Virus record (IMG/VR): IMGVR_UViG_3300042691_028410
Span: 1 to 35,919 of that record
From: a virus
Reading direction: 5' to 3' (one strand)
DNA length: 35,919 bases
Part shown: piece after piece, positions 28,361-35,292 of the stretch
How positions within the stretch are numbered: the first letter of the stretch is position 1
Layout: every line of letters begins with the position of its first letter
Position numbers and translations under genes: made by a program
Notes under the pieces: generated by a model
Seen by the model: only the letters and a program-made list of their open reading frames with translations
Databases searched by the model: none
Told to the model about the DNA's origin: nothing

Positions 28361-29211
28361 TAAAAAGAGCTGTTTATTCTTTATGGACAAAACCTATGAA
28401 CGGTAAAACCGTAGGGTTTAATACTGAAAAAAATTTAATAGAGTGTTTTGCTTTATCGTTACATTATACAAAAAAATGGTTTGATGAGGTACATTTAGTT
28501 ACCGATTTTGAAGGTAAAGACTTAGTTGAAAAGTATGGTTTGTCTTTTGATAATATTGATACAAGTTTGGAACATGCTATGATGGGTATTTATGAAAACC
28601 ATTGGTCATTAGGAAAAATTTATGCGTGCAAACTACAAAAAGAGCCTTTTATACATATAGATATTGACGTTATTTTATTCAAGCCACTTCCAGATAAGTT
28701 TTTAAAATCAGATGCCGCTTTTCAAAACTTAGAAACAGAATCACAAGAATATTGGTATAAATGGTTATTAGATCATGCTGAAAAAAATTATACAAGTAAA
28801 CCAAAATGGTTTGATACCGAAAAAGTCAAAGCATATAATTGCGGAGTTATTGCGTTCAATAAATTAGACGTAATACAAGAATGGTGGACGGAATCGTTAA
28901 ATTACATAAAATTTTTAGACGAGTCAAAGTTTAACTACGATCACCATTTATCTTGTTTAATATATGAGCAATTTTGTATATATTGTATTTGTAAATTTTA
29001 TAATTATAACGTTGATTTATTAACGTTTTATGGTGAAAGTCATGAAAAATATATGGGAACTATTTCCGAAGAATTGGCAAAAAAATTAGGATATACTCAC
29101 CTAATAGCTGCAAGTAAAAGAGACCCACTCATAGAAAAAAAAATAAAAAATAGACTTTTAGAAGAGGGAATTACGATTAAAAAAAATAACAAAGATTTAA
29201 GTATTTATTAG
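28357..29211 (+). CDS. DUF6734-like, GT-A-type sugar transferase candidate
   Basis: A 284-residue protein. It opens AVYSLWTKPMN, then has LSLHYTKKWFDEVHLVTDFEGKDLVEKYGL, typical of glycosyltransferase A-like folds, followed by FIHIDIDVILFKPLP with a D-x-D pair at D102 and D104 placed as a metal/nucleotide-sugar site. YNCGVIAFNKLDVIQEWW is a further GT8-like feature. It looks like the DUF6734 group of Bacteroidota and phage proteins, for which I know no proven reaction. The ATG overlaps the stop of the second SprB fibre, so fibre and enzyme are co-translated, which favours a fibre-modifying role. The C-terminus is Lys-rich. An alternative target would be the host surface glycan. Confidence 0.8.
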   Translation: MIKRAVYSLWTKPMNGKTVGFNTEKNLIECFALSLHYTKKWFDEVHLVTDFEGKDLVEKYGLSFDNIDTSLEHAMMGIYENHWSLGKIYACKLQKEPFIHIDIDVILFKPLPDKFLKSDAAFQNLETESQEYWYKWLLDHAEKNYTSKPKWFDTEKVKAYNCGVIAFNKLDVIQEWWTESLNYIKFLDESKFNYDHHLSCLIYEQFCIYCICKFYNYNVDLLTFYGESHEKYMGTISEELAKKLGYTHLIAASKRDPLIEKKIKNRLLEEGITIKKNNKDLSIY

Positions 29212-29212
29212 T

Positions 29213-31399
29213 ATGTCATACATTATTAAAACAACAAGTGGTTTAATTAATACAATTTTAACTGACGCCGCAAGAAAAAAGATTTCACAAGGTAAATTTG
29301 ATATATCATATTTTCAAGTAGGAGATAGTGAAGTTTGTTATAACTGTATAACAAATCAAAATTACGTAGAATTAAACGTATTATCACCGCAATATAACGC
29401 AGATAATTTAGTACCTGCACCGGAATATAATAGACTAAATGTAAAATATCCACTATTTGTTGATCCTAATTCGGGAAGTACTTTTGGTATTCCTTATGAT
29501 TCATCTTTTGTTGATAACATTTATAACTCAGCGGCACCAAGAGGATTTTTTACGGGAAACACTTTATATACGTCCTCGGCATATACAATTAACCCTAACT
29601 TTACGGTTTCAAATTCAAATTTGTCATCAGGTAATACTATTGTAATTTCTGCAAATACTGTTGATGTAACGGTATCAGGAACAGTAACACCTGGTATGTT
29701 TATGACTTTGTTTACGGGTGGATATAGCCCTATGACCGCAAATACACCTATGTTTACTTATGTTGTTGTTGGAGTAACGGGAGACACTTCATCCGCAACA
29801 ACAGTTACAATACAATTAGATAGACAATTACCTGATTTTTCCACTATGGGTTATAGTGGAAATAGTAATATTGTTTTTTATCCATCAGGTATGACTGTAA
29901 TTTATGATTCAGTAACACCTGAACCTTATTGGGCAACAAACGTATTTAATTTTGAAACAAACTGTGATGTTTCACAATCAGACGTGAAAGTTTGGAATAT
30001 GAACATTCCTTGGACTGAATCGCCGGCAGGTGTCTTTAATAATACTAACCAAGATTTTAATCTATATAGCGGTAGAACATATGTTGGATCAAAAGAATAT
30101 TTAGGGTATAAAACAAATGCAGGTCAAGTTGATACTGGTTCAGTTTATTTTAATAACTCATTAGGTGATAAAATTACAGTACCACCATCAGACCAAAAGG
30201 CAATCGCAATAGTTCATTACACAAATCAATCTATAGATAATTTTTATGGTGAAAAGTTTGCACAACAAGAATACGACCCTGCAAATCCAGGAGCAACAGG
30301 ACAGGCAAGAAATCTTAAAATTGGTTTGCCATGGTTAATGTGGCACAAAAACCCTAATAAAACTATTGGTGAATATTTCTTTACTGACCCAAGTGGATTT
30401 ACACCCGATTTGTTTCAAACATATTACATAAAATCTAAAAGAAGTGCCGATTTTAATAATCCGGGTATTAGATACTATAATCTTTGGGACACACATGTAA
30501 CATCAACAGGATACCCAAATAGAGTTGGAAAAGTATTTCCTGATTTAAAAATGGTTGTTTTTGATGATGATGAAATAGTGGCATCATTAAATTATAAAAC
30601 AAATAGATCTTGGACATTACCAGCACCAAAAGTAGGTACAATAATACCAAATGCCTGTGACGGTGTTCTCGGAGATACTGAAGGGTTACTTAGTGCAAAT
30701 ACCGAACAGGTTTTTGTTACTTATAGGTTTAATAGTAGTGCATTTACAAACACATTACACTGTAATTATTACACAAACCTAACTCCGATTTTATACGATC
30801 CAACACAATCAACATATAACATATTTTTAAAATTTGGTAACGAATTTCCATTTTTACAATCAAACAATTTAACAGTACCATCAGGATTTACTGCCAATGA
30901 AATGAAAGTTCTAGTTCAAAAAACAAGTACAGGAACTACAAGACCGGTTGCAACACAATGGAGAGAAATTGATGTTATGTCTCAATTATCAGGTTATTCG
31001 GTAAATGGTTTTATTACTTTAAGTGGTTTGACTGGTACAACATTCCAAATAACAAAAGATATGTATGATAATGCACCAACATATAATTTGGCAAATTACA
31101 TTGATTTACCAACACTTAATCAATCTGGTGTAACTTTAAATTTTGGTGGAGAATATTATTTTTATGGAACATTACAGACAGATATTCAAGCAACAATTTA
31201 TGTTATGAATTATCTTTGTAATTTAGGACAGACTCAGTTTTTAAAATCCTCAAACCCTACATGGGATGGTATAACACCTCCTTATATTACTGAAGTAGGT
31301 CTTTACAATGCAGATAAAGAACTTATGGTTATTTCTAAGATACAATCTCCACAAAAAAGACAGGGGATTCAACAGTATCCTGTTAAACTTGATTTTTAA
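29213..31399 (+). CDS. Tail collar/fibre-like structural protein
   Basis: A 728-residue protein. The N-terminus (IKTTSGLINTILTDAARKKISQGKFDISYFQVGDSEV) resembles the attachment end of tail-collar fibre proteins, where a helix 'LTxxG...A...G' is followed by a strand ending in xGD. The centre has repeated beta patterns (NTVDVTVSGTVTPGMFMTLFTGG) and a well-conserved looking stretch LPWLMWHKNPNKTIGEYFFTDPSG. The C-terminal part (YITEVGLYNADKELMVISKIQSP) again resembles collar/fibre domains that recognise 'EVGLYD'. It starts one base after the previous stop and closes the structural block. Likely a baseplate-attached fibre or fibre-connector. No enzymatic motif. Confidence 0.82.
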   Translation: MSYIIKTTSGLINTILTDAARKKISQGKFDISYFQVGDSEVCYNCITNQNYVELNVLSPQYNADNLVPAPEYNRLNVKYPLFVDPNSGSTFGIPYDSSFVDNIYNSAAPRGFFTGNTLYTSSAYTINPNFTVSNSNLSSGNTIVISANTVDVTVSGTVTPGMFMTLFTGGYSPMTANTPMFTYVVVGVTGDTSSATTVTIQLDRQLPDFSTMGYSGNSNIVFYPSGMTVIYDSVTPEPYWATNVFNFETNCDVSQSDVKVWNMNIPWTESPAGVFNNTNQDFNLYSGRTYVGSKEYLGYKTNAGQVDTGSVYFNNSLGDKITVPPSDQKAIAIVHYTNQSIDNFYGEKFAQQEYDPANPGATGQARNLKIGLPWLMWHKNPNKTIGEYFFTDPSGFTPDLFQTYYIKSKRSADFNNPGIRYYNLWDTHVTSTGYPNRVGKVFPDLKMVVFDDDEIVASLNYKTNRSWTLPAPKVGTIIPNACDGVLGDTEGLLSANTEQVFVTYRFNSSAFTNTLHCNYYTNLTPILYDPTQSTYNIFLKFGNEFPFLQSNNLTVPSGFTANEMKVLVQKTSTGTTRPVATQWREIDVMSQLSGYSVNGFITLSGLTGTTFQITKDMYDNAPTYNLANYIDLPTLNQSGVTLNFGGEYYFYGTLQTDIQATIYVMNYLCNLGQTQFLKSSNPTWDGITPPYITEVGLYNADKELMVISKIQSPQKRQGIQQYPVKLDF

Positions 31400-31405
31400 T
31401 TATAT

Positions 31406-32011
31406 ATGGAAGAAAAAAGAGATTTAAAGAACACACCTAAAGTTCTTGGACTTGACATATCCACCAAAACGATTGGTTGGAGTCTTTTTGACATAAAAAC
31501 TCAAGAATTATTGGAACTTACTCATTTTTCTCCGGTGATAAAACCAAAACCCGAAGATAAAATTGAAGAATTACTATTAAAAGTGGTCGCGTTTGAAGAA
31601 AAACTAATCAACTATAAAAATTTAGGAATTACTAAAGTTGTTATTGAAGAACCATTACTTAACTCAAATAATGTTTGGACGGTAGGTACGTTACTAAGAT
31701 ACAATTCTATGATTACAAAATCAATTTATGACATTTTAGGAATAATACCATCATACATTTCAACCTATAATTCTAGAAAATTTGCATGGCCTGATTTTGT
31801 TCAACAAAATGATAAAGGTAAACATGTGTTATTTGGTGGATTACCAAAAGATGTAGATAAAAAAGAATTAATTTGGAAAAAAGTTTCCGATAAAGAACCA
31901 CAAATAACATGGCACTATACAAAAAATAATACATTGAAAAAGGAGTGTTATGATATGGCCGATTCTTATACTTGTGTTTTAGGTTATATGAAACAAGAAA
32001 ACATTTGGTAA
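31406..32011 (+). CDS. RuvC-like Holliday junction resolvase/nuclease
   Basis: A 201-residue protein with an RNase H-like RuvC fold. Catalytic acidic residues are visible in the expected order: D17 in VLGLDISTKTIGWSLFD, E81/E82 in VVIEEPLL and D183/D186 in YDMADSYTCVLG. These would bind the two metal ions that cut branched DNA. RuvC itself is about 170 residues, so the length is normal. In phages such enzymes clear branched replication intermediates before packaging, the job of endonuclease VII in T4. Placement at the end of the structural operon, with an AATTATATATGG start context like the gp6 gene, fits late expression and a packaging role. Confidence 0.88.
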   Translation: MEEKRDLKNTPKVLGLDISTKTIGWSLFDIKTQELLELTHFSPVIKPKPEDKIEELLLKVVAFEEKLINYKNLGITKVVIEEPLLNSNNVWTVGTLLRYNSMITKSIYDILGIIPSYISTYNSRKFAWPDFVQQNDKGKHVLFGGLPKDVDKKELIWKKVSDKEPQITWHYTKNNTLKKECYDMADSYTCVLGYMKQENIW

Positions 32012-32035
32012 TCACAGTTTTTTTTTATTTTATTG

Positions 32036-32045
32036 TATATTTATT
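32036..32045 (+). promoter_or_regulatory. Putative late promoter element of the second leader gene
   Basis: An exact TATATTTATT, extended to TATATTTATTAATAAAA and shared with the element at 35269, lies 14 bases before the ATG at 32060. A run of nine T (32018-32026) lies just upstream, as it does at the other two leader genes. Confidence 0.65.
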
Positions 32046-32059
32046 AATAAAATAAAATT

Positions 32060-32431
32060 ATGAAAAGAATTATTAGATTAACAGAATCAGATCTTACAAG
32101 AATTGTTAGAAGAGTGATAAGTGAACAAAAATTAACACCTAGATCTGACATGGCTGGAAAACCATTTAAATTAAATGGTAAAATGTGTAAAGTTGAAAAG
32201 GCGTTACAAATACCAAACGGTAGGGGTATTTTGATATTACCTGATGCTGCTAGTGGTTGTAGAAAAAATAACGGTGTTGTTGGTGGTGAAAAAGGGTATA
32301 TTTATTTAGGTAGTGGTACTTCAGTTATGAGTATGTTTGAATGGGATACAATAAAAAATAATTGGAAAGATCTTGGAGGAGGAGAATTATCAGAACCTAG
32401 AAACCCATTAGGTAGTATACAATTTATGTAA
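32060..32431 (+). CDS. Leader-tagged small protein, possible head-internal cargo
   Basis: A 123-residue protein. Residues 1-22 (MKRIIRLTESDLTR...) are the same leader as in the genes at 374 and 35293, with L-T-E at 7-9 and I-S-E at 20-22 as candidate prohead-protease sites. The mature part would begin at Q23 and is small, basic and Gly-rich: LNGKMCKVEKALQIPNGRGILILPDAASGC, then GVVGGEKGYIYLGSGTSVMSMFEWD. This looks like a compact beta-barrel or SH3-like fold, though I recognise no family. Own promoter and own terminator make it a self-contained unit between the late genes and the replication operon. Delivery into the host with the DNA is inference. Confidence 0.85.
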   Translation: MKRIIRLTESDLTRIVRRVISEQKLTPRSDMAGKPFKLNGKMCKVEKALQIPNGRGILILPDAASGCRKNNGVVGGEKGYIYLGSGTSVMSMFEWDTIKNNWKDLGGGELSEPRNPLGSIQFM

Positions 32432-32491
32432 AATCTTAATTTTAAAAAAGAGGATACAGAAAATATTAAAAATAAAAATTTTAAATAAAAT

Positions 32492-32518
32492 AACTCACCC
32501 CAAAAAGGTGGGTTTTTT
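32492..32518 (+). terminator. Intrinsic terminator of the second leader gene
   Basis: AACTCACC pairs with GGTGGGTT (one T-G wobble) around a seven-base loop, followed by six T. The core CACCCCAAAAAGGTGGG is repeated exactly at the terminator after the third leader gene (35850-35876). Confidence 0.92.
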
Positions 32519-32522
32519 GTTG

Positions 32523-32553
32523 TTTGACTATTCACCCTTATTTCTTATCTTTT
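32523..32553 (+). promoter_or_regulatory. Bacteroidota-type promoter for the replication operon
   Basis: TTTG (32523-32526), 19 bases, then TATCTTTT (32546-32553) closely fits the Bacteroidota sigma-factor pattern TTTG-N19-TAnnTTTG. A standard sigma-70 reading (TTGACT with TATCTT) is also possible. The primase ATG at 32558 is four bases further on, so the mRNA would be leaderless or nearly so. It lies directly after a terminator, so it starts a new unit. Confidence 0.65.
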
Positions 32554-32557
32554 ATGT

Positions 32558-33478
32558 ATGAAAGAAGAGTCACTATTAGTTGACCTTATTGAGAATATTT
32601 TTGGTGAACCTAAAAACGTAAATGAATATAGTGGTCAAATATCAGTTGACTGTCCCGTTTGTTCCTATGAAATAAAAGGTTTATCAAAAACCGATGGTAA
32701 GGGAAATTTAGAAATAAATTATATTAATCATGTTTATAAATGTTGGGCGTGTTCTGAAACACATGACACTCATGGACATTTAGGTAGATTAATTGAACAA
32801 TTTGGATCAAAAAAAGATAAAAAAACATATAACCTCATCAGACCTGATAAGGTAGAAAAAAAACAAAAAGAATATAAAAAATTAGAACTACCAAAGGAGT
32901 ACAAAAGATTTGAAGAAATCCATCCATTACATTTACCAAGAAAAGAAGCTTGGAACTATCTTAAAAAAAGAGGAATAACACAAGAAACAATAGATAAATA
33001 TAAAATCGGTCTTTGTGTTGAAGGTGAATACGCTGGTCGCATCATAGTTCCATCATTTAATAAAAAAGGAGAATTAAACTTTTTTGTTTCAAGATCATGG
33101 AACCCAAGAGCAAAACTTAAATACAAAAACCCTGAAGCTGCTAAGGACTTTCTTATTTTTAATGAAAGTTTGATTGATTGGAAAAAAGACATTTATTTAG
33201 TTGAAGGAGTGTTTGATTCATTCTTTTTGGATAACTCAATTGCACTACTTGGAAAGTATGTGAATGATAACTTATGGGAAAAATTATACGAGAAGGCAAA
33301 AAAAGATATAATAGTTTGTTTGGATGGTGACGCATTTAATGATGCTAAAAACATATATGACAAACTTAATGGAGGTACCTTATATGGTAGAGTTAAATTA
33401 ATGAAACTACCAAAAGATAAAGACGTTTGTGATCTTAGAGGTCAAATAAACGAATATATGATACAAGAAAAAGAATGA
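32558..33478 (+). CDS. DNA primase (zinc finger plus TOPRIM)
   Basis: A 306-residue primase of the DnaG superfamily. The zinc-binding module is at residues 32-65: C32-P-V-C35 and C62-W-A-C65. The TOPRIM catalytic part has E216 in IYLVEGVFD and D256-x-D258 in IVCLDGDA, the metal-binding residues of the family, followed by a Lys-rich stretch. Between them, GITQETIDKYKIGLCVEGEYAGRIIVPSFNKKGELNFFVSRSW is the usual primase core link. There is no helicase domain, so it resembles T4 gp61-type stand-alone primases and would need a separate helicase. It makes RNA primers on the lagging strand. It is the first gene after a host-type promoter and overlaps the nuclease gene by four bases. Confidence 0.9.
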   Translation: MKEESLLVDLIENIFGEPKNVNEYSGQISVDCPVCSYEIKGLSKTDGKGNLEINYINHVYKCWACSETHDTHGHLGRLIEQFGSKKDKKTYNLIRPDKVEKKQKEYKKLELPKEYKRFEEIHPLHLPRKEAWNYLKKRGITQETIDKYKIGLCVEGEYAGRIIVPSFNKKGELNFFVSRSWNPRAKLKYKNPEAAKDFLIFNESLIDWKKDIYLVEGVFDSFFLDNSIALLGKYVNDNLWEKLYEKAKKDIIVCLDGDAFNDAKNIYDKLNGGTLYGRVKLMKLPKDKDVCDLRGQINEYMIQEKE

Positions 33479-34332
33479 ATTTAAAAGAAGTTGCAAAAGA
33501 AATACGAGATATACTATCAAAAAGACAAAAAGAGTTAGATTTAACTTTTGAGGAAGACAAACATAGATACACCATGAAAGATGTTGATGGAACAATCAGA
33601 GACGATTTTCCTTCAGTATCTAAAGTAATGAAGTTATTTTATGATGAATTTCCTACTGAAGAGGCTGCAAGAAATAAGGCAAAAGGAGACCCATACATTA
33701 TGCAAACACTACTTGCAGAATGGGACGAAGCCGGCAAAACCTCAACAAACATGGGAAGTCGCGTTCATTATGAGTTAGAAATAGAAACAATCAAAAGACA
33801 CGGAATTAAAAAAGAAGTGAGACAACCACTTTATGAGTGTGATATGGATATGATTATGAAAGGTGATCGTATGATTAAAGCCGGGTATAAGTTTTTAAAA
33901 CTAATGGAAGAAAGAGGTGCGGTTTTATTAGATACTGAGATCGTTTTGGGGGACCCTGAACTCGGTTATACCGGACAACCCGATAAAGTATGGTTAATGT
34001 TTAATAAACAAAGGACGGGTTTTGGAATAGTAATTACGGATTGGAAAACAAACAAAAAGAAAAACATGGAAAGTAATGATTATACAAAACCAATGAGAGA
34101 ACCATTCAAGTTTTTACCAAATACTGCTCTTGGTCACTACAATACACAGTTACCTTTATACGGTAAATTACTTTTAAAAATGTTAAAAGGTAGTAAGTAT
34201 GAAAACATACCGTTTTATGGTTGTGTTATCGTCCACCTAACCGACGAACAAGACTTCACTGAATACAGGGTTGATAGAAAAGTAATTGATACCATAATGA
34301 ACATGGATATTAAACAACGTTTGACAAAATAA
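33475..34332 (+). CDS. PD-(D/E)XK nuclease, Cas4/RecB-like
   Basis: A 285-residue nuclease of the PD-(D/E)XK superfamily. In order: H98 in GSRVHYELE, E155 in LLDTEIVLG, D170 in GYTGQPDKVW, then D189-W-K191 in ITDWKTNK and Q225 in NTQLPLYGKLL. This H...D...D-x-K...Q pattern is that of the RecB-like/Cas4 group of 5'-3' or end-processing exonucleases. No Cys cluster for an iron-sulphur site is visible, unlike classical Cas4. The gene overlaps the primase stop (ATGA), so a role in phage DNA replication, recombination or host-DNA degradation is expected rather than in CRISPR adaptation. The N-terminal 45 residues are a Lys-rich helix plus a beta hairpin. Confidence 0.87.
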   Translation: MNLKEVAKEIRDILSKRQKELDLTFEEDKHRYTMKDVDGTIRDDFPSVSKVMKLFYDEFPTEEAARNKAKGDPYIMQTLLAEWDEAGKTSTNMGSRVHYELEIETIKRHGIKKEVRQPLYECDMDMIMKGDRMIKAGYKFLKLMEERGAVLLDTEIVLGDPELGYTGQPDKVWLMFNKQRTGFGIVITDWKTNKKKNMESNDYTKPMREPFKFLPNTALGHYNTQLPLYGKLLLKMLKGSKYENIPFYGCVIVHLTDEQDFTEYRVDRKVIDTIMNMDIKQRLTK

Positions 34333-34354
34333 ATAAAATAAATTATATTATAGT

Positions 34355-34474
34355 ATGAAACCAGAAATCACAATTGCTTGGTGGTATAACACCACTTGGG
34401 ATAAAGAAGTAGGAAAAATAAATGTAAAATATAAAACAAAATGGAAGAAATCATCAAACCAAAAATCAATTTAA
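34355..34474 (+). CDS. Possible 39-aa small ORF
   Basis: A short ORF begins with MKPEITIAWWYNTTWDKEVGK and overlaps the next gene by 34 bases in another frame. The start has an A/T-rich leader like its neighbours, and the peptide has three tryptophans, so it is not the low-complexity type expected from random AT-rich DNA. The overlap and the short length leave real doubt. No function can be proposed. Confidence 0.4.
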   Translation: MKPEITIAWWYNTTWDKEVGKINVKYKTKWKKSSNQKSI

Positions 34475-34656
34475 GAGACCAACCAACAATTGAGTGCGAA
34501 AAGTGCAAATCAACATATTTCAAAGAAGTTACAATATTAAAAAAAGTATCAAAAATTTTAACAGGTAGTCCTGAAGATACAATAGTACCATTTCCAACTT
34601 ATATGTGTAATGAGTGTGGAAATGTAAATGAAGACTTTAAATTATTTGATAAGTAA
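34441..34656 (+). CDS. Small zinc-ribbon protein
   Basis: A 71-residue protein with two CxxC pairs: C19-E-K-C22 and C56-N-E-C59. This is a zinc ribbon, with the pairs separated by a 33-residue insert that includes KKVSKILTGSPEDTIVPFPTY. Similar small zinc-ribbon proteins are frequent in large myoviruses and are usually of unknown function; binding to nucleic acid or to the transcription machinery is a reasonable guess. It is in the replication operon and its stop overlaps the next start (TAATG). Confidence 0.85.
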   Translation: MEEIIKPKINLRDQPTIECEKCKSTYFKEVTILKKVSKILTGSPEDTIVPFPTYMCNECGNVNEDFKLFDK

Positions 34657-34802
34657 TGGAAATAGCTAAAATGACAATAAGTGAAGCTTATCCACACCTT
34701 AAAGTGATTGCTAATGCTTATGGATTAAATTTAAACAGAGTAAAAGAATTTAAGTTTGCAAGAATTATTTTAGCAAATCTTTATAATCGTGAATTAATAT
34801 AA
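34656..34802 (+). CDS. Small helical protein, 48 aa
   Basis: An ORF of 48 residues (MEIAKMTISEAYPHLKVIAN...) begins in the TAATG overlap with the zinc-ribbon gene and ends seven bases before the next ATG. It is predominantly helical by pattern, with a possible short helix-turn-helix-like arrangement (SEAYPHLKVIANAYGLNLNRVKEF), where a small turn AYGLN follows the first helix. A DNA-binding role is only a suggestion. Coupling and tight packing argue that it is real. Confidence 0.68.
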   Translation: MEIAKMTISEAYPHLKVIANAYGLNLNRVKEFKFARIILANLYNRELI

Positions 34803-34809
34803 ATAAAAA

Positions 34810-35010
34810 ATGGGAAAAAAATTAGTATGGTATGAATCTTACAAAACAGTGTGTAAGTATTCTGCGGAATTGACAGATGAAGAAGCAAAACTTTTTGAAG
34901 AAGATGAAGAAAAGTTTTATGAAGAAGTAGATTTTAGAGGTGACCAAGAATTGGAGTGGGATAAAATCCAAGACGAAGATGAATACGATTTTAGTATTGA
35001 GGAGGACTAG
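34810..35010 (+). CDS. Small acidic protein, 66 aa
   Basis: A 66-residue, very acidic protein: residues about 20-66 contain TDEEAKLFEEDEEKFYEEVDFRG and end in DEDEYDFSIEED. The N-terminus (GKKLVWYESYKTVCKYSAEL) is basic and beta-like. Such acidic phage proteins may mimic DNA or bind nucleic-acid proteins, but there is no specific evidence here. It is packed seven bases after the preceding ORF and two before the next in the replication operon. Confidence 0.75.
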   Translation: MGKKLVWYESYKTVCKYSAELTDEEAKLFEEDEEKFYEEVDFRGDQELEWDKIQDEDEYDFSIEED

Positions 35011-35012
35011 AT

Positions 35013-35249
35013 ATGACATATAAAGAATTTTATATTTGGTTAGAGGGTTATTTACACGGTAAACTAAATAATAATAATGTAGATATTCACCCAATTATTG
35101 ATAAAATGTTGGAAGTAAAAGACGTTGATCCATTTTTTTCAAACCCTAAAATTAATGTACCTAGATTTGAACCAGTACCAATACCCCCAAACCCATTTAA
35201 AGATGATGGATATGATGATTTAGGAAAACCACCAAAAATTGTAATGTAA
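35013..35249 (+). CDS. Small protein with Pro-rich tail, 78 aa
   Basis: A 78-residue protein. The N-terminal part (TYKEFYIWLEGYLHGKL, NNNNVDIHPIIDKMLEVKDVDP) is helical and resembles a type of short conserved phage protein of unknown function. The C-terminal part is Pro-rich (PRFEPVPIPPNPFKDDG) and probably unstructured. It is the last gene of the replication operon; no hairpin is visible after its stop, only a run of ten T (35253-35262) before the next promoter element. Confidence 0.75.
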   Translation: MTYKEFYIWLEGYLHGKLNNNNVDIHPIIDKMLEVKDVDPFFSNPKINVPRFEPVPIPPNPFKDDGYDDLGKPPKIVM

Positions 35250-35268
35250 TGCTTTTTTTTTTGATTGA

Positions 35269-35278
35269 TATATTTATT
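35269..35278 (+). promoter_or_regulatory. Putative late promoter element of the third leader gene
   Basis: An exact TATATTTATT, extended to TATATTTATTAATAAAA as at 32036, lies 14 bases before the ATG at 35293. A ten-T run (35253-35262) precedes it, as at the other two leader genes. Confidence 0.65.
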
Positions 35279-35292
35279 AATAAAAATATATT

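Noticed and set aside
33475-34332. CRISPR-associated Cas4 and a CRISPR array
   Set aside because: The nuclease lacks the visible Cys cluster of Cas4, and no array of spaced direct repeats or other cas genes was seen anywhere in the window.
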